Notes: generated from the sequence alone by a model not told the origin. A stretch of DNA of 13,044 bases from Thermoleophilaceae bacterium (GCA_013695855.1 JACCZR010000223.1:1-13044); one strand, 5' to 3'. Shown: positions 6,058 to 12,594, numbered from the stretch's first letter. Program-made: numbers and translations.

Positions 6058-6079
6058 CCGCTTTGGCGCCGCCAAACGG
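6058..6079. terminator. Candidate bidirectional terminator stem-loop
   Basis: Between the convergent HAD and EamA stops. TTTGGC (6062-6067), a GCC loop and GCCAAA (6071-6076) form a perfect 6-bp stem. It is extended by CCG/CGG (6058-6060 with 6077-6079) across a one-base bulge. There is no U-tract on either side, which is common in high-GC organisms but makes the call tentative. Confidence 0.45.
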
Positions 6080-6102
6080 GTCAGGACTGGCAGGAGGGAC
6101 CA

Positions 6103-6945
6103 CTAACCGCCGGCCCCTATCGCCACCACGCCCGCGAGCGCCACGGCCACCCCGGCCAGCTGGAGCGCTCGCACGCGCTCGCCCAGGAACGAGCGGGCCA
6201 GGAGCACGGTGACCACCGGGTAGAGCGAGCTGCACACGCCCACCACGCTCACCAGCCCCTGGGTCGAGGCCACCGCGAACGAGGTGTTGGCCGCCACGTC
6301 GAACACCCCGACGCCCACCAGCATCCGCGCGTCGCCACGCTCGAAGCTCAGAGAGGGCCGCAGCACCAGCGCGAAGCCGGCGAGCATCGCCACCCCCGTC
6401 ACGCGGTTGGAGAGCAGCGCCCAGAAGACGTCGCCCTCGCTGGCCGAGTCGATCAGCACGAAGAAGAAGCCGAAGCCGAGCGCTGAGAGCAGCGCCAGCC
6501 CGGCCCCCTTCGCCCAGCCGCCGCGGGCGCCCTCCTCGGCCTCCTCGCGCGAGGCCAGCACCACCCCCGCCAGCGCGAGCACGATGCCCGCAAGCTGAAG
6601 CGAGCTTGGTCGTTCGCCCGCCGCGACCCCTGCCGCGACCGGCACCACCGCCGCGGTTGCTGAGATGGGCGCCACCACGGCCATCGTCCCGACCGCCAGG
6701 CCGCGGTAGAAGGCGGCGAGAGCGCCGACGCCCACGAACGCCGAGGCGCCTGCCACCACGAGGTGATGCGTCGCGGGCGGCCCCTCGCCACGAAGCGCCA
6801 CCACGATCACCAGAAGCGCCAAGCCCACGACCTGCGAGACCGCCAGCACGGACAGCACCGACAAGCGGCGGCTCGCCAGCCCGCCCAGGAAGTCCGCTAC
6901 TCCCCAGGCCAGGCTCGAGCCAAGCCCGAGCGCGACAGCGATCAT
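6103..6945 (-). CDS. EamA/DMT-family transporter
   Basis: 280 residues, almost wholly hydrophobic, with about ten membrane helices arranged as two homologous EamA halves (roughly 1-135 and 145-280). Each half ends with the family's characteristic G-E-R-x4-L-Q-L-A-G-x2-L/V-A-L-A-G-V-V pattern (G-E-R-P-S-S-L-Q-L-A-G and G-E-R-V-R-A-L-Q-L-A-G). Members of the drug/metabolite transporter superfamily export amino acids, nucleosides or other metabolites; the substrate is unknown here. A short charged loop (S-R-E-E-A-E-E-G-A-R-G-G) separates the halves. It starts at ATG 6945, 6 nt after the stop of the GH43-like gene, so it should be the second gene of that unit. No promoter of its own is apparent: a TAACGT that includes the upstream stop is only 3 nt away. 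Confidence 0.88.
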   Translation of the reverse strand: MIAVALGLGSSLAWGVADFLGGLASRRLSVLSVLAVSQVVGLALLVIVVALRGEGPPATHHLVVAGASAFVGVGALAAFYRGLAVGTMAVVAPISATAAVVPVAAGVAAGERPSSLQLAGIVLALAGVVLASREEAEEGARGGWAKGAGLALLSALGFGFFFVLIDSASEGDVFWALLSNRVTGVAMLAGFALVLRPSLSFERGDARMLVGVGVFDVAANTSFAVASTQGLVSVVGVCSSLYPVVTVLLARSFLGERVRALQLAGVAVALAGVVAIGAGG

Positions 6946-6951
6946 CCGACG

Positions 6952-8001
6952 TTACGGCAGTGTCGCCGACTTGAGCGTCGGACCCGTGATGCGGACCCGG
7001 CCGCGGCGCACCAAGAGCCGGTCCACGTGCAGCGAGCGGCGCCTGTCGTTGGCGTATCCGGGCCCCTCCCGCCGTGCGTGGTAGACAAGCCAGCTCTTAC
7101 CCCTGGGCCCAGTGACCACCGACCCGCCACCGGGCGCGAAGAGGCCGAAGCGAGCGCGCAGGAACGGTCGGGACTCGGGCTTGACGAACGGGCCAAGCGG
7201 CGAGCGCGAGGTGGCGTAGCCCATGCCGTAGGCGGCCTTCCAGTCGTTGCCCGAGTACAGGAGGTAGTAGAGACCGCCCCGCTTCACGACCCACGGGTTC
7301 TCGACGATCGAGTAGGTGAGGCTGCTCTCCCACGGCTGGTCGACGCCGATCAGCCGCCGCGGGGCCCCTCGCGCCCGAAGCAGGTTGCGGCTCAGCCGCA
7401 CCCCGACGATCGAGCAGCGCGAGGGAAACGGCTTGCAGAATGCGTCTGTGCGTGCGAAGTAGAGGTACACCCGGCGCCCGACCACGAGCGGCGCCGGATC
7501 GATCGAGCCCCCGCTCACGCCGCAGTCGAGCACGGAGCGGTTTCGAAAGGGACCGGTCGGCCTCCGGGCCACGGCCACCGCCACGCACATCCTGCCGGGA
7601 TTCCGGGACTGGACGCTGTAGAAGAGGTAGTAGCGGCCGCGCCAGCGCAGCGCGCTCGGCGCCCACCAGCGCCCGTGGGCGAACCCTGGGGGGCGGCGGA
7701 AGGCGTAGCCGGCACGCTTCCAGTGCACCAGGTCACGCGAGCGCAGGATGGGGAACACGCCGCGCGTGAGCGGGCCGCTGTGGGTGCCGTAGGCGTAGTA
7801 CCTCCGTCGGACCCGCAGCACCATGGGGTCAGGGAAGCGGCGCCCGAAGACGGGGTTGTAGTAGGCCGCGCGCTGGCCGGGCTTGAACGGTGCCGGCTTG
7901 ATCACCGTCGGGTCGGGCGGCTGCGGGGCGGGTCGAGGGCCAAACAGCGGGAACAGGGCCACTGACACGGTCGCCAGCGCGTTCAGCCCCCTACGCAGCA
8001 T
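6952..8001 (-). CDS. Secreted glycoside hydrolase family 43-like protein
   Basis: 349 residues. The first ~22 form a signal peptide: basic M-L-R-R, hydrophobic L-N-A-L-A-T-V-S-V-A-L-F-P-L-F, then a Pro-rich stretch. The rest fits a five-bladed GH43/62-type propeller. The candidate catalytic base is D58 (F-P-D-P-M-V), the pKa-modulating Asp is D168 (G-G-S-I-D-P-A-P), and the general acid is E234 (I-V-E-N-P-W-V). Blade motifs such as R-Y-Y-A-Y-G-T, R-Y-Y-L-F-Y-S and L-Y-Y-L-L-Y-S-G-N recur. Four Cys after the signal peptide (139, 160, 189, 196) could form disulfides outside the cell. GH43 enzymes mostly act on arabinan, xylan or arabinofuranosides; the exact polymer is not readable. A TAGCTT -10 is 7 nt before the ATG; the EamA gene follows after 6 nt. 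Confidence 0.78.
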   Translation of the reverse strand: MLRRGLNALATVSVALFPLFGPRPAPQPPDPTVIKPAPFKPGQRAAYYNPVFGRRFPDPMVLRVRRRYYAYGTHSGPLTRGVFPILRSRDLVHWKRAGYAFRRPPGFAHGRWWAPSALRWRGRYYLFYSVQSRNPGRMCVAVAVARRPTGPFRNRSVLDCGVSGGSIDPAPLVVGRRVYLYFARTDAFCKPFPSRCSIVGVRLSRNLLRARGAPRRLIGVDQPWESSLTYSIVENPWVVKRGGLYYLLYSGNDWKAAYGMGYATSRSPLGPFVKPESRPFLRARFGLFAPGGGSVVTGPRGKSWLVYHARREGPGYANDRRRSLHVDRLLVRRGRVRITGPTLKSATLP

Positions 8002-8008
8002 GCGGCGG

Positions 8009-8014
8009 AAGCTA
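8009..8014 (-). promoter_or_regulatory. -10 element of the GH43-like/EamA unit
   Basis: TAGCTT on the minus strand, 7 nt before ATG 8001, within the 18-bp gap after the cyclophilin stop. No Shine-Dalgarno is present. It implies that this unit is transcribed separately from the helicase-cyclophilin unit, with an mRNA starting at or next to the ATG. The same hexamer precedes the ferritin. Confidence 0.5.
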
Positions 8015-8019
8015 CCGGG

Positions 8020-8478
8020 TCAGTCCAGTAGCTCCACTCGCTCCATCACGACCGGCTCCACCGGCTGGTCGCCCGGCCCGGTCGCCACGCCCTCGATCGA
8101 GTCGACGGCTTCCATTCCCGACTCCACACGGCCGAACACCGTGTGCTTGCCGTCGAGCCACGGCGCAGCCTCCTTGGTGACGATGAAGAACTGGCTGCCG
8201 TTGGTGTTCGGACCCGCGTTGGCCATGGCCAGGGCGCCGCGGACGACCTTGTTGTGGTTGAACTCGTCGTCGAACTTGTAGCCGGGGTCGCCGGTGCCGG
8301 TGCCCTCGGGGCAGCCGCCCTGAATCATGAAGTCGGGGATGATGCGGTGAAAGGTGAGGCCGTCGTAGAAGCCGTCGGCCGCCAGCGTGCGGAAGTTCTC
8401 GACCGTCTTCGGGGCGTCCTCGTCGAAGAGCTCCACGGAGATCGGCCCGTGGTTGGTTTGCAGCGTCGCCTGACTCAT
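8020..8478 (-). CDS. Cyclophilin-type peptidyl-prolyl cis-trans isomerase
   Basis: 152 residues, cytosolic (no signal peptide), a minimal bacterial cyclophilin that catalyses cis-trans isomerisation of X-Pro bonds during folding. Active-site residues are in place: F-H-R45-I-I-P-D-F50-M-I-Q53-G-G, A-N-A-G-P-N-T-N-G-S-Q-F-F at 86-98, and W107-L-D-G-K-H112-T-V-F-G. W107 corresponds to the cyclosporin-contacting Trp. The frame is open further upstream, but that part is a shadow of the helicase linker. ATG 8478 fits the family start (MSQATLQTNHGPI) and overlaps the helicase stop as ATGA, so translation is probably coupled. The pairing of an RNA helicase with a folding catalyst may reflect shared stress response; that is inference. 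Confidence 0.93.
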   Translation of the reverse strand: MSQATLQTNHGPISVELFDEDAPKTVENFRTLAADGFYDGLTFHRIIPDFMIQGGCPEGTGTGDPGYKFDDEFNHNKVVRGALAMANAGPNTNGSQFFIVTKEAAPWLDGKHTVFGRVESGMEAVDSIEGVATGPGDQPVEPVVMERVELLD

Positions 8479-9935
8479 CTCTTGGCCACCTCCACGTCGT
8501 AGTCGACTGCGCCGGCCAGCTTGCTCACTACCTCCTCGGCGCGGTCGGCCGGGACCTCGGCGAACGAGAAGCGCTCCAGGACGCGCACGTTGCGCACGTC
8601 CTCGCCCTCGAGCTTCGAGTGGTCCACGATCGCCCCGACGAGGTCCTTGGGCTCCAGCCCGTCGCGGCGCCCAGCGCCGGCCACGAGCTTGGTCCGGGGC
8701 CCCTGGCGCTCGCGCGGCTTGGTGTGGCGCGGGCGACGGGGCTGGCGGGGTTCGCGCTCCTCGGTGGACGGCTCCGGGCTTGGGGCGGCCTGCGCGTCCG
8801 GCGGCGCCTGCCTGGGGGGCGAGCTCCCGTTCGGCGACCACTCGACGATGTCGGTGTTCGCGTGCTTGCGCACCGCCTCGAGGTCGCCGCGCTGCTTGGG
8901 CGTGATCAGGGTGATCGCCCGGCCCGTGCGCTCGGCGCGGCCCGTGCGCCCGATCCGGTGCACGTAGATGTCGGGCGAGTTCGGGATGTCGTAGTTGATG
9001 ACGTGCGTGATGCCGGTGATGTCCAGCCCACGGGCCGCGACGTCGGTGGCGATCAGCAGCCGCTCACGCCCGCCCTTGAAGGCGATCATCACGCCGTCGC
9101 GCTGGCCCTGGGACATGTCGCCGTGCAGGGCCCTCACCCGGACGCCCGCGTCGTTGAGCCGGCGCGCAAGGCGGTCCACGCCGATCTTGGTGCGGGCGAA
9201 GACGAGGGCCTGCTCGGGGCGCTCGGCCTTGATCACCTCGGTGAGGGCGTCGGGCTTGTCGCGGTCGGAGGCCTCCACGTAGAACTGCTCGACGGTGTCG
9301 ATGGTCAGCGTGGCGGCGCGGACCTTGATCGTCACCGGCTCGTACATCCGCTTCTCGGCCAGCGCCGCGATCGGCGGGGGCATGGTCGCGGAGAACAGAG
9401 CGGTTTGGCGCCCGGAGGGGGCACGTCCGAGAATCGTCTCGACGTCCTCGAGGAAGCCGAGGTCGAGCATCTCGTCGGCCTCGTCGAGGACCACATAGCG
9501 GACCTTGTCCAGGAAGAGGTGGTGGCGGCCCATCATGTCCATGACGCGACCCACCGTCCCCACCACCACCTGAGCGTCCTGCTTGAGGCGGGCGGCCTGG
9601 TCGCGGATCGGCGCGCCACCGAAGATGGCCACCACCCCGATCCCGCGCTTCTCGCCGTAGGCGCGAAGAGCCTGGGTCACCTGGATGCAGAGCTCGCGCG
9701 TGGGCGTGAGCACCAGCGCCTGCACGTCAGGGTCCTCGGCGTCGATGTACTGCAGCATCGGCAGGCCGAACGCGGCGGTCTTGCCGGTGCCCGTCTGAGC
9801 CTGCCCGATCACGTCGCGGCCCTCCAGCAGCGCCGGGATGGCCTGCTCCTGGATGGGCGTGGGGCGCTCGTATCCGAGGTGAGACAGGGCCTCGAGCAGG
9901 GGCTTCGAGAGGCCCAGGTCTGAGAACGACGACAT
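8475..9935 (-). CDS. DEAD-box RNA helicase with DbpA-type RNA-binding domain
   Basis: 486 residues, ATP-dependent RNA helicase. The Q motif has F4 and Q29. Walker A is A-Q-T-G-T-G-K52-T (46-53), and Ia is P-T-R-E-L. Ib reads T-V-G-R where T-P-G-R is usual. The D-E-A-D box is at 151-154, S-A-T at 182-184, and motif V is around D-V-A-A-R-G-L-D. Motif VI is H-R-I-G-R-T-G-R at 326-333. After a charged Pro/Arg/Glu-rich linker (about 366-413), residues 414-486 match the small DbpA/CsdA C-terminal RNA-binding fold (PF03880; G-L-E-P-K-D-L-V-G-A-I-V). This suggests work on structured RNA such as rRNA during ribosome assembly or cold growth. It is the first gene of a unit with the cyclophilin and has TAGTCT 9 nt before its ATG. 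Confidence 0.94.
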   Translation of the reverse strand: MSSFSDLGLSKPLLEALSHLGYERPTPIQEQAIPALLEGRDVIGQAQTGTGKTAAFGLPMLQYIDAEDPDVQALVLTPTRELCIQVTQALRAYGEKRGIGVVAIFGGAPIRDQAARLKQDAQVVVGTVGRVMDMMGRHHLFLDKVRYVVLDEADEMLDLGFLEDVETILGRAPSGRQTALFSATMPPPIAALAEKRMYEPVTIKVRAATLTIDTVEQFYVEASDRDKPDALTEVIKAERPEQALVFARTKIGVDRLARRLNDAGVRVRALHGDMSQGQRDGVMIAFKGGRERLLIATDVAARGLDITGITHVINYDIPNSPDIYVHRIGRTGRAERTGRAITLITPKQRGDLEAVRKHANTDIVEWSPNGSSPPRQAPPDAQAAPSPEPSTEEREPRQPRRPRHTKPRERQGPRTKLVAGAGRRDGLEPKDLVGAIVDHSKLEGEDVRNVRVLERFSFAEVPADRAEEVVSKLAGAVDYDVEVAKR

Positions 9936-9944
9936 GCAGGCTTG

Positions 9945-9950
9945 AGACTA
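9945..9950 (-). promoter_or_regulatory. -10 element of the helicase-cyclophilin unit
   Basis: TAGTCT on the minus strand, 9 nt upstream of ATG 9935, without a Shine-Dalgarno or recognisable -35. It indicates a near-leaderless mRNA. A second, more distant promoter in the 165-bp gap cannot be excluded. Confidence 0.5.
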
Positions 9951-10020
9951 GTGACCGTCTCGCCGATTCACTCCCGAGATGGCGGCGCGGAATCGCCTTC
10001 ACCGGAGCACCGGCCCTGGG

Positions 10021-10071
10021 CCCCGGCTGCCCTCGCCCTGCAAGGGTGGGTGATCGACAGCAGAGCCGGGG
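10021..10071. repeat. Inverted repeat with nested hairpin upstream of the helicase gene
   Basis: CCCCGGCT (10021-10028) and AGCCGGGG (10064-10071) are perfect 8-base complements around a 35-nt interval. That interval itself contains CCCT-GCA-AGGG (10036-10046). With the hairpin at 10076-10090 this gives a run of stem-loops in a non-coding gap. Function unknown: part of a terminator region, a structured RNA, or chance in GC-rich DNA. Confidence 0.35.
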
Positions 10072-10075
10072 AAAT

Positions 10076-10090
10076 GCTCGCTGAGCGAGC
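10076..10090 (-). terminator. Candidate terminator of the quinone-oxidoreductase gene
   Basis: GCTCGC (10076-10081), TGA loop, GCGAGC (10085-10090) make a perfect 6-bp stem 10 nt beyond the minus-strand stop at 10101. Read in the direction of that gene, it is followed by ATTTCCCC, a short weak T-run. The structure fits an intrinsic terminator with a poor U-tract. Confidence 0.5.
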
Positions 10091-10100
10091 CCCTCCGGTC

Positions 10101-11054
10101 TCAGCGCGCGGGGTCCACCTGCAGCTTGCCGCTCGTGCGCCGCGCCTGGAGGTCCTCGTGCAGGCGCCGCACGTCCGAGAGGGCGTAGGTCTCGCCCACC
10201 GTGGGCTTCAGCCGCCCGTCGGCCGCGAGCGCGAAGAGCTCGGCCAGGGGCTCGGCCATCATGTCCCGGCGGCCCAGGCAGTGGCCGAGCCAAAAGCCCA
10301 CCACCGCCCTGCTGTGCTTCATCAGCCGCCCTTGGGGCACCGCCACCTGCTCGCGTGAGGCCACCCCGTAGGCCACCACCCGCCCAAAGGGCGCCAGCGC
10401 CTCGAGGCTCTGGGCGAACACCCGGCCGCCGGCCATCTCGAGCACCACGTCGACTGGCTCGCCCTCGTTGGCCTCGATCAGGGCGTCCTTCAGGTTCTCG
10501 GCGCCGCCGTCCACCGCCGCGTCCGCGCCCGCCTCGAGCGCCCGCTCGCGCTTCTCGGCCGAGCTTGCGGTGACGATCACCCGCCCCGCGCCGAAGATCC
10601 GGGCCAGCTGGAGCGCCAGCCCCCCGGTCCCGCCCGAGGCCGAATGGACCACCACGCTCTCGCCCTCGCGCAGGTGCGCCGAGGTCCGCAGGAGGTGCCA
10701 GGCGGTCAGGCCCTGGATCAGCAGCGCCAGCGCCGGGCCGTCCTCGAGACCCTCAGGCACCTCGAACACGGTGTGCCCGGGGGCCACCGCACGCTCGGCA
10801 TAGCCGCCGGTGCCCGCGAGCATCGCCACCACCCGTCGCCCGTCCCCGGTGGTACCCACCACCTCGTTGCCCGGCGTGAGCGGCAGCCCGTAGCGCGATA
10901 CGTACGAGTCCTCGCGGGTGTGGGTATCGGCGAAGTTCACGCCCGCGCGGGAGACCTCGATGAGCACCTCCCCCTCGCCGGCCCGAGGCTCCTCGACCTC
11001 GGCCACCTGGAGCACTTCGGGTCCGCCGAACTCCTCGATCACCACGGCGCGCAT
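10101..11054 (-). CDS. Quinone-oxidoreductase-like MDR-family NAD(P)H oxidoreductase
   Basis: 317 residues, medium-chain dehydrogenase/reductase superfamily, zeta-crystallin/QOR branch. The N-terminal GroES-like part shows E-F-G-G-P-E-V-L, A-G-V-N-F-A-D-T and P-L-T-P-G-N-E-V-V-G. The nucleotide-binding fold has V-V-V-H-S-A-S-G-G-T-G-G (134-145), the QOR form of the glycine motif, then V-T-A-S-S-A-E-K-R. The zinc-ligand Cys/His set of alcohol dehydrogenases is absent, so it is expected to be zinc-free and to reduce quinones or enals/enones with NADPH. Typical length, complete, no signal peptide. It diverges from the PfkB kinase with only 29 bp between the start codons, which may make their expression linked. 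Confidence 0.9.
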   Translation of the reverse strand: MRAVVIEEFGGPEVLQVAEVEEPRAGEGEVLIEVSRAGVNFADTHTREDSYVSRYGLPLTPGNEVVGTTGDGRRVVAMLAGTGGYAERAVAPGHTVFEVPEGLEDGPALALLIQGLTAWHLLRTSAHLREGESVVVHSASGGTGGLALQLARIFGAGRVIVTASSAEKRERALEAGADAAVDGGAENLKDALIEANEGEPVDVVLEMAGGRVFAQSLEALAPFGRVVAYGVASREQVAVPQGRLMKHSRAVVGFWLGHCLGRRDMMAEPLAELFALAADGRLKPTVGETYALSDVRRLHEDLQARRTSGKLQVDPAR

Positions 11055-11063
11055 GGGCGCAGC

Positions 11064-11073
11064 AGGCTAGCCT
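11064..11073. promoter_or_regulatory. Palindromic bidirectional -10 (quinone oxidoreductase / PfkB kinase)
   Basis: AGGCTAGCCT is a perfect 10-bp palindrome in the middle of the 29-bp gap between two divergent ATG codons. It gives TAGCCT on both strands, overlapping at TA. The minus-strand hexamer (11069-11064) is 9 nt from ATG 11054; the plus-strand one (11068-11073) is 10 nt from ATG 11084. There is no Shine-Dalgarno or -35 on either side. The simplest reading is one compact promoter firing leaderless mRNAs in both directions. A repressor operator is an alternative. Confidence 0.6.
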
Positions 11074-11083
11074 CCACGCGCCT

Positions 11084-12001
11084 ATGAGCCTCACAGTGGT
11101 CGGATCCATCGCCTTTGACGCCGTCAAGTCCCCGTTCGGGGAGCGGGAGAAGATGCTCGGCGGCGCCGCCGTGCACTTCTCACTGGCGGCGTCCTTCTTC
11201 ACCGACGTCCGCGTCGTGGGCCCGGTCGGAGACGACTTCGGAGACGACGAGTACGGGGTTCTGCACGGACGCGGCGTGAACACCGACGACATCGAGCATG
11301 TCGAAGGTGGAGAGACCTTCTTCTGGAAGGCGCACTACGAGTTCGACATGAACACCGCCCACACCGAGGACACCCGGCTGGGCGTGTTCGGTGAGTTCGA
11401 GCCCAAGCTCTCCGATGCCTCCCGGTCGTCGGACGTCCTGTTCCTGGCGAACATCCAGCCCGACGTCCAGCGGGGAGTCCGCGAGCAGTGCCCCGACGTG
11501 CGCATCGCCGGCCTGGACTCGATGAACCTGTGGATCGACACCGCGCGCGACTCCCTCGTGCAGACCATCGGCGGAGTGGACCTGCTCTTCCTCAACGACG
11601 CCGAGCTGCGCATGCTCACCGGCGAAGCCAACCTGGTGAAGGCTTCGCGCGCGGTGATGGAGATGGGACCGAGCACGGTGGTGGCCAAGCAGGGCGAGTA
11701 CGGCGCCGCCCTGTTTACCGCCGACGGTTTCTTCGCCCTGCCCGCCTATCCACTCGAGACCGTGGTGGACCCCACCGGCGCGGGCGACTCGTTCGCCGGC
11801 GGCTTCCTCGGCTACCTGGCCTCACGCAGCGAGGCCTCCGACGAGGAGCTGCGCCGCGCGATGACCTACGGCTCGACGCTCGCCTCGTTCAACGTGGAGG
11901 AATTCGGCACCGAGCGGGTCTCGCGCCTCGCGCGCGAGGAGATCGACGAGCGCTACTCGGAGTTCGAGCGAATGACCGCGCTCGCCGGACTGCCCGCCTA
12001 G
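11084..12001 (+). CDS. PfkB-family carbohydrate/nucleoside kinase
   Basis: 305 residues, ribokinase-like fold. The N-terminal glycine pair of motif 1 is M-L-G-G-A-A-V-H (24-31). The C-terminal signature 2 is D229-P-T-G-A-G-D235-S-F-A-G-G, with catalytic base D235 and the anion-hole G-A-G. The mid-protein N-D-A-E-L-R-M-L-T-G (171-180) and V-A-K-Q-G-E-Y-G-A-A-L (200-210) blocks are typical of the family, which phosphorylates the hydroxymethyl of sugars or nucleosides using ATP. S-F-N-V-E-E-F-G near 265-280 follows the adenine-binding region. I cannot choose between sugar and nucleoside substrate. It starts at ATG 11084 with a TAGCCT -10 10 nt before, and ends in TAG inside a short tandem duplication shared with the ferritin's stop region. 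Confidence 0.9.
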   Translation: MSLTVVGSIAFDAVKSPFGEREKMLGGAAVHFSLAASFFTDVRVVGPVGDDFGDDEYGVLHGRGVNTDDIEHVEGGETFFWKAHYEFDMNTAHTEDTRLGVFGEFEPKLSDASRSSDVLFLANIQPDVQRGVREQCPDVRIAGLDSMNLWIDTARDSLVQTIGGVDLLFLNDAELRMLTGEANLVKASRAVMEMGPSTVVAKQGEYGAALFTADGFFALPAYPLETVVDPTGAGDSFAGGFLGYLASRSEASDEELRRAMTYGSTLASFNVEEFGTERVSRLAREEIDERYSEFERMTALAGLPA

Positions 12002-12024
12002 GCCCCGGACTGCCGCCTAGGCTC
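11985..12024. repeat. Imperfect 20-bp tandem duplication carrying both convergent stop codons
   Basis: Units 11985-12004 and 12005-12024 both read CCGGACTGCC(C)GCCTAGGC. They differ by one inserted C and a base near the end. Each unit contains the palindrome GCCTAGGC, which encodes TAG on both strands. The kinase uses the TAG of unit 1 (11999-12001) and the ferritin uses the complement of unit 2 (12019-12017). A GC-rich imperfect stem is also possible here (12001-12009 with 12023-12029, two-base bulge), which might act as a weak terminator. Confidence 0.75.
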
Positions 12025-12544
12025 CGGCCATCGGGGGTGCCGTCGGGTCGGAGCCCTCTCCTCCCAGGCCTTCGCGGGCCAGGTACTCCTCCGCTTGGAG
12101 CGGGTTCTCCCGGGCTCGCTGAATGACGCGCAACAGGTCCGACACCGTCGACACCTCCTCGACCTGCTCCTTGATGAACCACTGCATGAACTGCTCGCTC
12201 GAGAGGTCCCCGTCGCCGCGAGCGAGGGCGGCGAGAGCGTTGATCTGCTCACTGACCCGGCGCTCCTGCTCGAGCGCGAGCGCGACCGGCTCGACGAGGT
12301 CCCCGAAATCCGTCGCAGGGGCAGGCAGAGCGGGGATGCGTGGCTCGGCGTCGGCGTCGAGCAGATAGCGGACCATCATCATCGCGTGGTCGCGCTCCTC
12401 GAGCGCTTGCGCGTAGAAGAAGGAAGCCAGGCGGGGGAGCGTCTCGGCGTCGTAGTGGACGGCGATGGCCACGTACTGGTTGTGAGCGCCGAGCTCGTGC
12501 CCGATCTGCTCGTTGAGCTTTTCGACGAAAGCCTGCGACGCCAC
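12017..12544 (-). CDS. Non-haem ferritin (FtnA/BfrB type)
   Basis: 175 residues, four-helix-bundle iron-storage protein; such subunits assemble into a 24-mer shell that oxidises Fe(II) and stores it as mineral. The ferroxidase residues fall at the same numbers as in E. coli FtnA: E17 and Y24 (G-H-E-L-G-A-H-N-Q-Y), E50 and H53 (L-E-E-R-D-H), E94, Q127 and E130 (I-K-E-Q-V-E-E-V). There is no haem-ligand Met at position 52 (Asp there), so it is not a bacterioferritin. The C-terminal tail after about 160 is Gly/Pro-rich. It starts at GTG 12544 with TAGCTT 8 nt upstream. It diverges from a 59-aa Cys-rich gene across 60 bp holding a TTAGG/CCTAA palindrome. Confidence 0.94.
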   Translation of the reverse strand: MASQAFVEKLNEQIGHELGAHNQYVAIAVHYDAETLPRLASFFYAQALEERDHAMMMVRYLLDADAEPRIPALPAPATDFGDLVEPVALALEQERRVSEQINALAALARGDGDLSSEQFMQWFIKEQVEEVSTVSDLLRVIQRARENPLQAEEYLAREGLGGEGSDPTAPPMAGA

Positions 12545-12552
12545 GGGCGGGC

Positions 12553-12558
12553 AAGCTA
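12553..12558 (-). promoter_or_regulatory. -10 element of the ferritin gene
   Basis: TAGCTT on the minus strand, 8 nt before GTG 12544; no Shine-Dalgarno between. Same hexamer as in front of the GH43-like gene. It predicts a near-leaderless ferritin mRNA. Confidence 0.5.
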
Positions 12559-12564
12559 CAGCAA

Positions 12565-12578
12565 TTAGGGCGACCTAA
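12565..12578. promoter_or_regulatory. Candidate operator between ferritin and the Cys-rich gene
   Basis: TTAGG-GCGA-CCTAA, 5-bp arms with a 4-bp spacer, AT-rich against the surrounding GC-rich DNA. It lies almost midway between the two divergent -10 hexamers (12553-12558 and 12589-12594), where a bound regulator could affect both. The half-site TTAGG resembles the end of the DtxR/IdeR iron box, whose full form has a wider spacing, so an iron-dependent regulator is only a suggestion. Five-bp arms can arise by chance. Confidence 0.3.
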
Positions 12579-12588
12579 GGCGCTGTGT

Positions 12589-12594
12589 TACCCT
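12589..12594 (+). promoter_or_regulatory. -10 element of the 59-aa Cys-rich gene
   Basis: TACCCT 10 nt before GTG 12605, fitting TANNNT, with no Shine-Dalgarno. TTAGGG at 12565-12570 would be an 18-nt-spaced but poor -35. Confidence 0.45.

Noticed and set aside
6949..6954. TAACGT before the EamA gene as a -10 element
   Set aside because: Only 3 nt from the ATG and containing the upstream stop codon; outside the 7-10 nt spacing of the others.
6763..7965. 400-codon plus-strand open frame opposite the GH43-like and EamA genes
   Set aside because: It spans two genes and their junction on the other strand, with low-complexity His/Arg/Pro/Ala content; a shadow.
8479..8841. Upstream extension of the cyclophilin frame
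   Set aside because: Arg/Ala/Pro-rich shadow of the helicase linker; normal cyclophilin length starts at 8478.
8619..9923. 434-codon plus-strand open frame opposite the helicase
   Set aside because: Antisense shadow typical of high-GC DNA; His/Val/Gly/Leu-rich with no recognisable domain, while the helicase motifs on the other strand are complete.
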